NCBI GenBank assembly: GCA_009692425.1
Contig: SHZF01000030.1
Location: 1 to 50,088, forward strand
Length of the DNA: 50,088 bases
Origin: Myxococcales bacterium
Lineage (GTDB): Bacteria; Myxococcota_A; UBA9042
Direction: 5' to 3'
The notes below the pieces were generated by a model. That model saw only the letters and a program-made list of their open reading frames with translations, was not told where the DNA came from and did no database searches. Below, one piece after another: positions 34,405 through 43,788 of this stretch (its first letter is position 1; the number at the start of each line of letters is the position of its first letter). A program made the translations under genes and the position numbers.

Positions 34405-37400
34405 ATGACGGGTCGGAATTGCGGCATCGCTGGACAGAATTGCGTCCTCCCATCGTGGCGCCGGCGTGGAGCAGCGGCGCTCTGCCTCGGCGTCGGACTG
34501 GTGGCGCTCGGGGCGTGCGGTGAGGCCACCGACACCAGCGCAGGAGTTGCAGCCGAACCGGGCTCTGCGGGAGCTGCGATGGCAGACGCGAGTTCGACCA
34601 GCAACCAGGCCGCCTCCGACTCCACCACAGGCAGCGACTCCACCACAGGCACCGGCACCAGCAGCGTGCCGAAGTCTGCCGACGCTGCGGCGGCAGGCGG
34701 TGCCGCGATGGACGCCGCAGGCACTTCCGGCGCGGACGCGGCGGCGCCGGCCGTCTCGGACGAGGACGCCCAGAAACAGGTCTGGCGCAAGATCGTCGAG
34801 TCCACCCCGTTTGCCCAGGTCTCGCTCGGCAACAAGACGAAGCTGTTGCTGCGCGACCTGCGCGTGACGGTGACCGTGGATGGCCTGCGGGTGCGCACGC
34901 TCGTCGATCACATCTACAAGAACCCGACCGCGCAGGTGGTCCAAGGCACGTTTCGCTACGCCCTGCCGCCTGACTCGTCGGTGTCGTACTACGCGATGTT
35001 CGAGGGCCAGGCCGGCATCGCCGACCCACTTTTCTTCGACCCGGGCGACAAGCTCGGCGGCGCGGACGAAGAGACGCTGGGCAGCGCGGCGCCCGAAGAA
35101 GTGAGCCTGAGCGCCAAGAACTGGGGCGTGCCGAAGGAGGCCAAGGTCGCTGGCCAGGTCGCCGCCACCATCGCCTACGAGGAGGAGACGAAAAAGAAGA
35201 TCGACCCTGCGCTGGTCGAAGAGGTGGCGCCGAACACGTTCGAGGCCAAGGTGTTCCCCATCCCGGCCAACGGCTACAGCCGGGTGTTGATCGCGTACGA
35301 GCAGACCCTGCCGCGCACGAAGGACGGCTTGCTGTACACGTTCCCGCTGCCGAAGACCGACGAGACAAAGAAGCTCAACCTGATCGAGACGTTCGACTTC
35401 ACGCTCGTCGCCAAGGTGGCGGCCGTCGGCAGCGTGAAGGCGCTCAGCACAGTCGAAGGCGTCGAGGAGAAGCCCGGCAAGTCGGCGTATCTCGGCCGCA
35501 AGAAGTTCAAGGGCCCGTCGCCGGGCGGCATGCTGGCGTGGGCGTTCGTACCGGTGCAGGGCAATGCCGACGTCGATGCGATCGCCGGCAAGGACCCGGC
35601 GAGCGGCAAGGACTACGCATACCTGCGGCTGCAGCCCAAGCTCGACGATCTGGCCAAGACCAAGGCGGCGGCCAAGCGCGGCGTGATCCTGCTCGACACC
35701 TCGCGCTCGGAGAACAAGCGCTTTGCCTTGTCGATGGCGCTGGCACAGAAAATCCTCGAGCAGGCGCCGGCGCTGGAGCAGTTTGCCGTGGTGACGTTCG
35801 ACGCCGGCGCACGTTGGCTGACGCCCGGCTGGCTGAAGAACGACGCGGGTGGCCGCAAGCAACTGGTCGACACGCTCGACGGCGTCATCTTGGAAGGTGC
35901 GACGGACCTGTCGGCCGCGCTGCGGGCGCTGGCCAAGCCGCCGATGGAAGTGGGCGCGGACAAGCAGATCGACGTGTTCGTGCTGTCGGACGGCGCGCTG
36001 AACTGGGGCGATGTCACCATCGAGTCGATGCTGGCGCGCTTTGGAGCCGAGTCGCCATGGCTGGCGCGCTTCTTCTCGTATCGGCTGGGCATCGGCGGCG
36101 AAAACACGGCGGTCTACCAGGCCTTGGCGCAATCGGGCGGTGCCATCTTCAACTGCGAGGCGGGCGCGCTCGACAAGTGCGCGCCGGCCCACCAGTCCGC
36201 GGGGATCCTGATCAACAGCGTCGATGTCGTCGGCGACGGCCCCGCTGGCGCCCAAGTGGCTGACGTGATCGTGCAGGGCCGTCAGGCGACGCTTTTCCCC
36301 GGTGCGAGCCTGAACCTGGGCCTGCGGGTGGTGAAGCCCGGCGCGGCCAAGGTCATCGTCAAGGGCACGGTGCCGGGCCAGGGCGCCAAGACGCTCGAAT
36401 TGCCGGTCACGCTGGCCGCCACCGGACAACTCGCGCCGCGGGCGTGGGCCGAAATCGCCGTCAACCACCTGCTCGACGCCCACGATGCAAAGCTGGACAA
36501 GTACGCGCTCGCGCTGGCGCAGCACTTCCGGATCCCGAGCCGCATCGCGAGCTTCCTTGTGCTGGAGGACGAAAAGGCCTACCAGAAATACGGCATCGCC
36601 GACGAGTCCGGCAAGCTGGACGGCAAGGACATCGGCGTACTCGTGGCGCAGGCGCTCGCGGTCGCGGGGCAGGCGTGGACGAGTTGGCACCAGTTGCAGC
36701 GCGCACTCGACGACTTCGTGGCGCTGAAAAAGCCCGGCCCTGCAGTCGTCGGCGTGTTCCTGAAGCTGCAAGGGCTCGTGCCGGAAAAGGAACTGCAACT
36801 GCCCGAACCGTCGCTCGCCGTGCCGCTCGTGTACGCCAAGGACCTGCCCGGCCCGTACCTGGTGCTGGTCCAGGCCCAGCAGGACGACGTGTTCGACCTC
36901 GGCCCTTGGAACGACGAAGCCGAGCGGCGCCGCAAGCTGGGCCTGACCGGTGCGGCCGTGCGGGCGCTGTCGACGACCGTGGAGAATAGGCCGCAGGACG
37001 CCGAAGTGGCGCGCCTGGCCGGCTATCGGCTCAAGTCGTGGGGCGAGACGGAGATGGCGGCGGGCTTGTTCCTGGGCGTGCTGAAGAAGCGTCCGTTCGA
37101 GCCGCAGTCGTACCGCGACCTGGCGGCGGCGCTGGGTGTCACGCGGCCAGCGCTGGCGGCGATGCTGTACGAGGCGGCGCTGGCCGGCGACTGGGATGCC
37201 AATTTCAAGTCGCTGAAGGCCGTCGTCGCCGAGGAGTACGCCCTGTTCATCCAGGCGCTCGGCCAGGCCCAGCCGAAGTCGCCCACCCTGCCCTACCTGA
37301 AAGATCGCGCGCAGGTTCTGAAGCTGGAGACGCCGAGCGGCTCGCTGCGCGTGACGCTGACCTGGAACACCGCGGCCACGGACATCGACCTGTGGGTGAT

Positions 37401-37704
37401 CGCACCGACGGGCGAGAAGTGCTTCTACAGCCACAAGCAGTTGTCGGTGGGCGGCAAGCTGCTCGACGACCTGACGCAGGGCTACGGACCCGAGCGCTTC
37501 CAGGCCGATAAGGCGATTGCGGGCAAGTGGGTGGTGCAGGCGCACTACTACGCCAACAACGGCAACGCCTACGCTGCCGAGACGTATGTGAACGCCACCG
37601 TGATGACGCACATCGGCACGCCCGAGGCGGCGATCCAGCACAGCAACGTGGTGCTCAAGAAGAAGGGCGACGTTGCCATGCTGGCCGAGGTGTTCTTCAA
37701 GTAG
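34405..37704 (+). CDS. VIT / vWA / DUF2135 lipoprotein
   Basis: 1099-residue lipoprotein. GAGGAGG lies just before ATG 34405; the signal peptide ends LVALGAC. After a Ser/Thr/Ala-rich linker (to about residue 125) there is a VIT domain (about 135-245, LRDLRVTVTVDGLRVRTLVD and FRYALPPDSSVSYYAMFEG), a vWA domain (about 425-590) whose metal site LLDTSRSEN keeps DxSxS, a helical, TPR-like region, and a C-terminal DUF2135-like beta domain (about 1005-1099, VTLTWNTAATDIDLWVIAPT). VIT-vWA pairs occur in inter-alpha-trypsin-inhibitor-like adhesion proteins. First gene of an operon of three lipoproteins; the next starts 44 bases downstream. Function is probably protein binding at the cell surface. Confidence 0.85.
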   Translation: MTGRNCGIAGQNCVLPSWRRRGAAALCLGVGLVALGACGEATDTSAGVAAEPGSAGAAMADASSTSNQAASDSTTGSDSTTGTGTSSVPKSADAAAAGGAAMDAAGTSGADAAAPAVSDEDAQKQVWRKIVESTPFAQVSLGNKTKLLLRDLRVTVTVDGLRVRTLVDHIYKNPTAQVVQGTFRYALPPDSSVSYYAMFEGQAGIADPLFFDPGDKLGGADEETLGSAAPEEVSLSAKNWGVPKEAKVAGQVAATIAYEEETKKKIDPALVEEVAPNTFEAKVFPIPANGYSRVLIAYEQTLPRTKDGLLYTFPLPKTDETKKLNLIETFDFTLVAKVAAVGSVKALSTVEGVEEKPGKSAYLGRKKFKGPSPGGMLAWAFVPVQGNADVDAIAGKDPASGKDYAYLRLQPKLDDLAKTKAAAKRGVILLDTSRSENKRFALSMALAQKILEQAPALEQFAVVTFDAGARWLTPGWLKNDAGGRKQLVDTLDGVILEGATDLSAALRALAKPPMEVGADKQIDVFVLSDGALNWGDVTIESMLARFGAESPWLARFFSYRLGIGGENTAVYQALAQSGGAIFNCEAGALDKCAPAHQSAGILINSVDVVGDGPAGAQVADVIVQGRQATLFPGASLNLGLRVVKPGAAKVIVKGTVPGQGAKTLELPVTLAATGQLAPRAWAEIAVNHLLDAHDAKLDKYALALAQHFRIPSRIASFLVLEDEKAYQKYGIADESGKLDGKDIGVLVAQALAVAGQAWTSWHQLQRALDDFVALKKPGPAVVGVFLKLQGLVPEKELQLPEPSLAVPLVYAKDLPGPYLVLVQAQQDDVFDLGPWNDEAERRRKLGLTGAAVRALSTTVENRPQDAEVARLAGYRLKSWGETEMAAGLFLGVLKKRPFEPQSYRDLAAALGVTRPALAAMLYEAALAGDWDANFKSLKAVVAEEYALFIQALGQAQPKSPTLPYLKDRAQVLKLETPSGSLRVTLTWNTAATDIDLWVIAPTGEKCFYSHKQLSVGGKLLDDLTQGYGPERFQADKAIAGKWVVQAHYYANNGNAYAAETYVNATVMTHIGTPEAAIQHSNVVLKKKGDVAMLAEVFFK

Positions 37705-37748
37705 GCCGGAGGTTTCGGCGACTCGATCGCGGCGAGCAGGAGGATGAG

Positions 37749-39047
37749 ATGCAGACGCTCCAACACATCGGCCGACTCCGGGTGCCTCGCATGGCCCGCG
37801 CTGGGGTCGCGTGCTCAGCGTGGGCGGTGTGGGCGGTGGGCGTTTCGCAAGGGGGCTGCATCCAGGTGGTCAACCCGCACGCGGCCGACTCGGCGCCGGG
37901 CCCCGACGCCCACACGCCCGAAACCGAGAGCGTGCCCGCAGCGGATGCCCAGCGCACTGTGAACAAGAAGCCAGACGTCGCTACGGCGCCCGACCTGTGG
38001 AGCCCTCCGCCGCGGCGCAATCCGCAGGCCTTCCCGCCCCTGTTTACGGGGCTCGCCATCGGCAACGCGACCGGCCAGCAGCTTGTCGTCCGGGTGCGCG
38101 CGCTGCGCAAGACCATCGCGCTGGACTGTGCCACGGTCAGCCAGGCGCCAAACGTGTGGCTGTCGCGCGCCCTGTTCGCTCCGGCGCGGACGTGGCTGGT
38201 GGCGGCGGGGCGCGCGTTTGCTCCGGTGCAGCCGGGCGACGGCCCTGCGCTGCCGTGTACGGCGCTGCTGGTGGACGGGTCTGGGCTGCCGATGCGCCTG
38301 GTGTTCTGGCAGCACGCAGACTACCCGCCCACGCAGGTGCCGTCGGTTGTGCAGGGGCCGCCGGCGGGCCGCATGCTGGCACTCGGGCCGCAAGGCGATG
38401 GACTGGACTTTGGCAAGCATCCCGCCATGTTCGCCGCCCCGCCGCTGGTCGATGCCGGCCTTGCCCCGGGCTGTGAACAGCCTGACGATGGCAACGCGCT
38501 CGCGTGGTCCGAACCGCTGCCCCAGGGCGACGTCACCGTACTCGACGTGGAGTCCGCGCCAAACGGCTGCCACGCGCTCGAACTGTTGGCAAAGACGGGC
38601 ACCCTTCTGTGGACGGTGTGCCTGCCGCCGGCCGCCAAGTTCCCGTTCGAGCCGGGCGATGACATTTTTGCCAGTCCACTCACAGGCGGCCACAACCTGG
38701 GCCCAGTCAAGGGCCTCGATCTGGTAGGCGATGGCAAGCGGGTGCGCTTCGGGCGTGGCGAAGATGTCGTCTACTTCGGCAAGGCGGTGGCCAAGCTGGT
38801 GGTGACGCCGGCGTGCGGCGCGGCCCACGATGCCTGCGGGGGCACGCTGCAGCCAGTCGAGGTCCAGGTCACCCTGCCCGGCCAGAAGCCCAAGGTCGCG
38901 CTGCCCGGTGGCCAGGTGCAGACCGCCGACAAGGCGACGTTGCACCTCGTGCGCTCGTTCGACGCCAAGGTCCACGACAAGGCTTGTACGGGTCCGTTGC
39001 CCGGCACGCGCGTGGTCGAGTCCGTGTTCGTGGAGGAACTGCCATGA
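37749..39047 (+). CDS. Lipoprotein of unknown function, middle gene of the vWA operon
   Basis: 432 residues. AGGAGG is five bases before ATG 37749; a nearby ATG at 37744 is in another frame and leads to a short ORF. A hydrophobic signal segment (VACSAWAVWAVGVSQGGC) ends at a plausible lipidation Cys. After a Pro/Ala/Asp linker the protein has about eight scattered cysteines and strand-rich sequence (LFTGLAIGNATGQQLVVRVRAL). I recognise no family. Its stop overlaps the start of the next gene by four bases (ATGA), so both are translated together. Presence in all homologous operons would argue that it is a partner of the vWA proteins. Confidence 0.75.
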   Translation: MQTLQHIGRLRVPRMARAGVACSAWAVWAVGVSQGGCIQVVNPHAADSAPGPDAHTPETESVPAADAQRTVNKKPDVATAPDLWSPPPRRNPQAFPPLFTGLAIGNATGQQLVVRVRALRKTIALDCATVSQAPNVWLSRALFAPARTWLVAAGRAFAPVQPGDGPALPCTALLVDGSGLPMRLVFWQHADYPPTQVPSVVQGPPAGRMLALGPQGDGLDFGKHPAMFAAPPLVDAGLAPGCEQPDDGNALAWSEPLPQGDVTVLDVESAPNGCHALELLAKTGTLLWTVCLPPAAKFPFEPGDDIFASPLTGGHNLGPVKGLDLVGDGKRVRFGRGEDVVYFGKAVAKLVVTPACGAAHDACGGTLQPVEVQVTLPGQKPKVALPGGQVQTADKATLHLVRSFDAKVHDKACTGPLPGTRVVESVFVEELP

Positions 39048-40801
39048 CGAGTCTACGCCATGCAATGGTGGCCATTTTCCTGCTCGCGTGGCCGAGTGGC
39101 TGTGTCGTCAATCCGGTGCCGACGCCGGGCACGATGCGGGCGGGCGGGGCCGCAAAGACGGCGACGGAAGACAACGACTTCCAGGCCAAGGCCGAGGCGG
39201 CGAAGGCAGACGCCACAACCGCCAGCGACTCCGCGGGAGCCGCTGTGCCCGCGGGCATGGACACGTCATCGGCAGACGCTGTGGCCGCAGCCGATGCGTC
39301 GGGCGGCGGCGACAGTGCGCTGACCAACCCCGATGCCCCGCCGGAGCCGGGCGCCACGGGCCTGTCGCAAGCCGGGGCCCAGGATTTCGGCCTGTTCCGC
39401 AAGATTCTCGAAGCGGGCGGGATTCCTGCGCCCAAGGTGCTCGATGACCTCGGCTTCTTCGCCGAACACAAGCTCGACTACCCGGCGCCGAAGTGTGGCC
39501 AAGACATGTGCATGCACCCCTTGCTCGGCATCATGGGCAACATGATCACCGGGTCGACCTGCACCGTCCTGCAAGTTGGACTCAACACGCCGATCACAGT
39601 GGACAAGCTCGCGCGCCCGCCGCTCGATCTGGTGGTCGCCATCGACACGTCGAGTTCGATGGCCGGCGCGCCGCTCGCCTACGTGCAGCAGGGTCTGCAG
39701 CAGATGCTCGACCACCTGCAGAAAGACGACCTCGTCTCGATCGTCGCGTTCGCCGACAGCGCGCAGACCGTGGTCGATGCCAAGGGGCTCGCCAAGAAGA
39801 TGGACATCGAGAAGGCCATCTTGCAGATGCAGGCGGGCGGCCAGACCAACCTGTTCGCGGGTCTGTTCCACGCATTTCAACTCGCCGCCAAGGCCAAGAA
39901 GCCGGGGCGCCAGACGCGCGTGCTGTTCCTGTCCGATGGCGCGGCGACGGCGGGCCTGCTGCAACCGGCCAAGCTCGTGTCGCTGGCGGTGGGCTACGCG
40001 AAAATGGGTATCGGGATCACGACCGTCGGCGTCGGCATGGCGTTCGAGGTGCAGGTGCTGAAGGACCTGGCCGAAGTGGGCGCAGGCAACTTCTACTTTC
40101 TCGACAAGCCCGCGGGCGTCAAGGAGGTGTTTGCCGAGGAGGTCGAGACGTTCATGGTGCCGGTCGCGCTCGACGTGGGCATCGACGTCAAGGTAGCGCC
40201 GGGCTACGTGCTGCGCGGCGTGTACGGCACCCACGGCTGGAAGGGCGGTTCAGGTGGGGGCAAGATCTCGATCCCGACGCTTTTCCTGGCCGGGCGCACG
40301 AAGGCCGAGGACCCGCTGCCGGGCATGGGCGAGGGGCGACGCGGCGGCGGCGGGGCCATCCTCATCGAGTTGATCGCGCTGCCGGGTGTGGTCGCGGGCG
40401 GCAAGGCGGTCGGCTCGCTGGCGCTGACCTGGACGCATCCGCTGACGGGCAAGGTCGTGACGCAGACCGCCGAGGTCGATGGCCCGATCAAGCCGGGGGA
40501 GCCGGTGCTCGATGGCGGCTACTTCTCGCACCCGACGGTCGAGAAGGGGTTCGTGATGCTGAACCTGTTCGCGGCGTTCACGATGGCCGCTGCGCTTGCC
40601 CACGATGCCGACCCAGGCGCGGCGCAAGGCGTGCTGCTGGCGCTGCAGGACGAGGTGCAGAAGTGGCTGAAGAAGACGACCAAGCCGGACCCGGACATCG
40701 TCGATGACCTGAAGTATGTGGACCTGTTCGTGTTGAACCTGAAGAAGGCGGCGAACCAGACACCGATCAGCAAGCCTCCGGAGCCTTGGCCGAAGGATTG
40801 A
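39044..40801 (+). CDS. vWA-domain lipoprotein
   Basis: 585-residue lipoprotein: signal peptide MTSLRHAMVAIFLLAWPSGC, then an Ala/Asp/Glu-rich linker. The vWA domain (about residues 180-350) starts LDLVVAIDTSSSMAG, a complete DxSxS metal site, with LVSIVAFADSAQTVVD, GGQTNLFAGLFHAF and TRVLFLSDGAAT. Beta-rich sequence follows, resembling the regions after vWA in YfbK-like proteins (FLAGRTKAEDPLP, EGRRGGGGAILIELIALPG). Last gene of the operon, coupled to the previous by ATGA; GGAGG precedes the start. A surface or periplasmic metal-dependent protein-binding role is inferred. Confidence 0.87.
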   Translation: MTSLRHAMVAIFLLAWPSGCVVNPVPTPGTMRAGGAAKTATEDNDFQAKAEAAKADATTASDSAGAAVPAGMDTSSADAVAAADASGGGDSALTNPDAPPEPGATGLSQAGAQDFGLFRKILEAGGIPAPKVLDDLGFFAEHKLDYPAPKCGQDMCMHPLLGIMGNMITGSTCTVLQVGLNTPITVDKLARPPLDLVVAIDTSSSMAGAPLAYVQQGLQQMLDHLQKDDLVSIVAFADSAQTVVDAKGLAKKMDIEKAILQMQAGGQTNLFAGLFHAFQLAAKAKKPGRQTRVLFLSDGAATAGLLQPAKLVSLAVGYAKMGIGITTVGVGMAFEVQVLKDLAEVGAGNFYFLDKPAGVKEVFAEEVETFMVPVALDVGIDVKVAPGYVLRGVYGTHGWKGGSGGGKISIPTLFLAGRTKAEDPLPGMGEGRRGGGGAILIELIALPGVVAGGKAVGSLALTWTHPLTGKVVTQTAEVDGPIKPGEPVLDGGYFSHPTVEKGFVMLNLFAAFTMAAALAHDADPGAAQGVLLALQDEVQKWLKKTTKPDPDIVDDLKYVDLFVLNLKKAANQTPISKPPEPWPKD

Positions 40802-41327
40802 GGTCGATGGCCGGTTGTCGTGCAGGCCGGGTGGTTGGGAATCGTTGGCGCGAAGGCGTTGGCGGCGCTGGAATGAGTGGCGGTGCTGGCAGCGCGCTGG
40901 CGCTCGCGCGCAACCAAACTCCGATGGCGCTGGCGCCGCAAAGCCAGCCCGGCGACCACGCGATGATAACGGCATGGGTCGCGGGCGGCACCCGCGATAC
41001 GGCCTCGGCGGTCGCCGCGTACAAGGGACTGCCGATCGGAGGGCCGGGTTGGCAGGGGATCGACGTCACGGGCAAGATCGTGGGACAGGGCCCTCGGAGG
41101 AGCGACCCGATTGACCATCGCTCCGCAAGCCGCTACACCCGTTCCCACCTGCGAGCCGCTGCGGGGTCGAATAGACGACCTCTTCGCCGCTTCTGCAAGT
41201 CAGTCGGCCCAGCACTGGCTGAAGTGAATTCAGCGAGTTTCAGCCGTCTGGGCGTTCGTATCCGCATCCGCCGAGGCCTTGTGAAGGGAGACTCACAAGC
41301 TTTCGGCGCGCCGCGCTGGAATCCATC
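40802..41327. other. Non-coding gap before the kinase gene
   Basis: 526 bases without a convincing gene on either strand; open frames here are Arg/Pro/Ala-rich shadows. It contains one 17-bp inverted repeat (41218-41234). No intrinsic terminator after the vWA operon and no clear promoter could be identified. Confidence 0.5.
41218..41234. promoter_or_regulatory. Palindrome upstream of the kinase gene
   Basis: GCTGAA-N5-TTCAGC, a perfect 6-bp-arm inverted repeat, about 94 bases upstream of the kinase start. It could be an operator; no -35/-10 can be assigned confidently next to it. It shares only the CTGAA/TTCAG arms with the LexA-like box at 12-28. Confidence 0.3.
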
Positions 41328-42764
41328 GTGCCCGCACCTTCTTCTGGCCAGTTCGACGCCGGCACCCGCATTGACGAGCGCTACGAGATCGTCGAGCAAC
41401 TCGGTTCCGGTGGCTTCGGCACCGTCTACCGCGCACGCCAGCTCAACATGGATCGCGAGGTCGCCGTCAAGGTGATCCGGCGCTCGCTCGTCGACGACGA
41501 CCGCATCGTGGCGCGCTTCCTGCGCGAGGCCCGCGCCGTGTCGCGCCTGAAGAATCCCCACATCGTGCCGGTCTTTGATTTCGGCCAGACCGCCGACGGC
41601 CTGCTCTACCTCGTGATGGAGCTCCTGCCAGGCCGCACGCTCAAGCAGGTCTTTGCCGACGAGGCGCCGCTGGCCCCGCCGCGGCTGTGTCGCCTGCTGG
41701 CCCAAGTGTGCGAGGCGTTGGCCGAGGCGCACGGCCACCGGGCGCCGGGCGCGGACCGCGACAGCCCGATCGTGCACCGCGACCTCAAACCCGAGAACAT
41801 CATCGTCGTGCAGACCCGGACCGGCGCGGAACACTGCTACCTCCTCGACTTCGGCATCGTGCGCATGGACGACGCCGAAGGAGACGTCGCGCTGACCGCC
41901 GGCGGCTTCGCGCTCGGCACGCCCCACTACATGGCCCCGGAGCAGGCGCGCGGCGAGCGGCCCGGGCCCGCGGCGGACCTGTGGGCGCTCGGCGTGCTCA
42001 TGTACCAAGGCCTGACGCGGCGGTTGCCGTTCACGGGCGCGGGTCCTTCGCTCATCCTGACCGCCGTGATGCGCGACCCGCCGCTGCCGTTCGACGCCGC
42101 CGCCGAAGGCCTCGACGTGCCGCCAGCCGTCCGCGCACTCGTTCACGATCTGCTGGAGAAGGACCCGGCACGGCGCCCCGCGAACGCGTCGGTCCTGCAA
42201 TCCCGCCTGCTCGATGCCGGCGGTGGCCGGCCGCGCGCCGATGATGCGACGTGGGGCCCGTCGAAAGCCGGCCCCGACGACACGGCCGACCCGGGCGGCG
42301 TCACGCTGGCGCTGCCGACCTCGCGAGCGCGACCCGGGCGCGCGGGGCTCATCGGGGCTGCGGTGGCGCTGGCCATCGTCGTCGTCGTCGCGGTGCTGGC
42401 CGGCATGCAAGCGCGATCCGCGCGTACGCCACCGCCGTCGCCTCGCCTCGATGCGCCACGTCTCGCAGCTGCGCCAGCGGCACGCCCGCCGGGCGCCACA
42501 GCCGACGGCCCGGCGGCCGCGGCGGCGCCCGCAGCCGTCGCCATGCCGCCTCCCGGCCGCGCCGAGTCTGCCGTGGTTCCGCCCCCGTCGTCCGGAGTCC
42601 TCCCGCCGACCGTGCCTCCCAGCGCGACTGGCGCGGCGCCGCCCTTGACGAGTCCTGCGGCGGGCTCGCCTGCACCGCCGACGCCCACCGATGCCGTTCC
42701 TGCCGCGCGCGCCCGCAGCCCTGCCAGCACGAGTCCTGCACGCCGGAGGTTGCGCCTTGATTGA
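41328..42764 (+). CDS. Membrane-anchored Ser/Thr protein kinase (PknB-like)
   Basis: 478 residues, GTG start 41328. The kinase domain has the glycine loop GSGGFG (26-31), Lys48 in VAVKVI, the catalytic loop HRDLKPEN (His150, Asp152), DFG (174-176) and APEQARGE, so it looks active. Between helix E and the catalytic loop there is a short insertion (GHRAPGADRDSP). A single membrane span (AGLIGAAVALAIVVVVAVLAG) follows, then a Pro/Ala-rich C-terminal tail of about 110 residues without a recognisable sensor domain. The next gene overlaps its 3' end, so the kinase and the PEGA protein are probably made together. Signals and targets unknown. Confidence 0.92.
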   Translation: MPAPSSGQFDAGTRIDERYEIVEQLGSGGFGTVYRARQLNMDREVAVKVIRRSLVDDDRIVARFLREARAVSRLKNPHIVPVFDFGQTADGLLYLVMELLPGRTLKQVFADEAPLAPPRLCRLLAQVCEALAEAHGHRAPGADRDSPIVHRDLKPENIIVVQTRTGAEHCYLLDFGIVRMDDAEGDVALTAGGFALGTPHYMAPEQARGERPGPAADLWALGVLMYQGLTRRLPFTGAGPSLILTAVMRDPPLPFDAAAEGLDVPPAVRALVHDLLEKDPARRPANASVLQSRLLDAGGGRPRADDATWGPSKAGPDDTADPGGVTLALPTSRARPGRAGLIGAAVALAIVVVVAVLAGMQARSARTPPPSPRLDAPRLAAAPAARPPGATADGPAAAAAPAAVAMPPPGRAESAVVPPPSSGVLPPTVPPSATGAAPPLTSPAAGSPAPPTPTDAVPAARARSPASTSPARRRLRLD

Positions 42765-43713
42765 CCGCATGGGCTTCGCCGTCGCCGGGCTCCTGTTGAC
42801 CGTATCTGCGGCGCTGGCAGCCCCGCGCGCAGGCCGTGCACCGCAGGCAGTGCGCGAGTTGCAGGCCCAACTCGCGGCCGATCAGGTCGACCTCGCCATC
42901 GAGACCGGCGAGAGAGTCCTCGCCGTCGTCGCCGACCCCGACGTCGCCTTGCTCGTCGCCGAGGCCTGTTCGCGCAAGGCAAAGGCGCTCGACGAACGCG
43001 GCCGGGCGAGTGCCGAAATCCTCGCCGTGCTCGACCGCGGCCTCAAGGCCGCGCGCACGGTCAAGCTGCTGAAATGGCGCGGACACACGCTCATCAACCT
43101 GGGCGGGCGCGACCACGAGGCCTACGAAGCCTACGAAGAGGCGCTCGAACGCGGCGTGGAAGGCAAGGACCAGATCGATCTCGCCACCGCCGTGGCCGAC
43201 ACCTATGCGCGCATCGCCCCGGCCACGTGCCGCCTGACCGTGACGTCAGCGCCCAGCGACGCGGAAGTCCGCATCGGCGCGGGCGTCGAGTCGAAGCGCA
43301 CGCCGGCAAAGTGGTGGCTGCCGCGCGGGAGCCACAGTGTACAGGTCTTTGCGCTCGGCCGGCCCGCGCAGACCCGTGTCGTGGCGTGTGGCCCGACGCC
43401 GGTGGCCGTCCACGTCGATCTCGGCGCTGCAGCAATGGTCGCCCCGCTGGCCACATCGTTGCCGGCCGCGGACGCAAACGACCCGTATGCGGGGGTCTTG
43501 GCGCCGCCGCCGCGCAGCCCGCGCCGGGGCCCTTGGATCACGATGGGAGCCGGTGTTGCTGCGCTTGCCATGGGAGTCGCTCTCAACGTGAGTTGGTACG
43601 ACGACCGGGCGGGCTGGAAGAAATCGGCAGCATTGGCCAGCTACGGCGCAGGGGGAGCCGCGCTCGTTGGCGGCGCGGCATGGTGGTGGTGGGCACGGAG
43701 CGCGGACCCCTGA
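42757..43713 (+). CDS. Secreted or anchored PEGA-domain protein
   Basis: 318 residues from TTG 42757, chosen because GGAGG lies eight bases upstream; the ATG at 42769 is the alternative but is about 20 bases from that site. A signal peptide follows (GFAVAGLLLTVSAALA-AP). The first 150 residues are TPR-like helical repeats (AEACSRKAKALDERGRASAE, YEAYEEALERG). A PEGA domain follows (CRLTVTSAPSDAEVRIGAG to about residue 225), then a Pro/Arg linker and two C-terminal membrane segments (ITMGAGVAALAMGVAL, YGAGGAALVGGAAWWWW). TPR-PEGA proteins next to Ser/Thr kinases are common in Myxococcota and probably act as envelope partners. It overlaps the kinase gene by eight bases. Confidence 0.8.
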   Translation: MIDRMGFAVAGLLLTVSAALAAPRAGRAPQAVRELQAQLAADQVDLAIETGERVLAVVADPDVALLVAEACSRKAKALDERGRASAEILAVLDRGLKAARTVKLLKWRGHTLINLGGRDHEAYEAYEEALERGVEGKDQIDLATAVADTYARIAPATCRLTVTSAPSDAEVRIGAGVESKRTPAKWWLPRGSHSVQVFALGRPAQTRVVACGPTPVAVHVDLGAAAMVAPLATSLPAADANDPYAGVLAPPPRSPRRGPWITMGAGVAALAMGVALNVSWYDDRAGWKKSAALASYGAGGAALVGGAAWWWWARSADP

Positions 43714-43788
43714 CCGCGGCGAGATTCTCCCCGGTTCGGCACGCTCCTTGCGTTCGCGCGCCAGGGGTGGGCGCCACGTCGACGACGA

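Noticed and set aside
34237-37641. 1134-codon minus-strand frame opposite the VIT/vWA gene
   Set aside because: Antisense shadow with Arg/Leu/Val/Gly-rich product. The plus-strand gene has a lipobox, strong ribosome-binding site and three recognisable domains.
40767-41475. Small open frames on both strands between the vWA operon and the kinase gene
   Set aside because: Products are Pro/Arg/Ala-rich with no start signals or domains; treated as non-coding.
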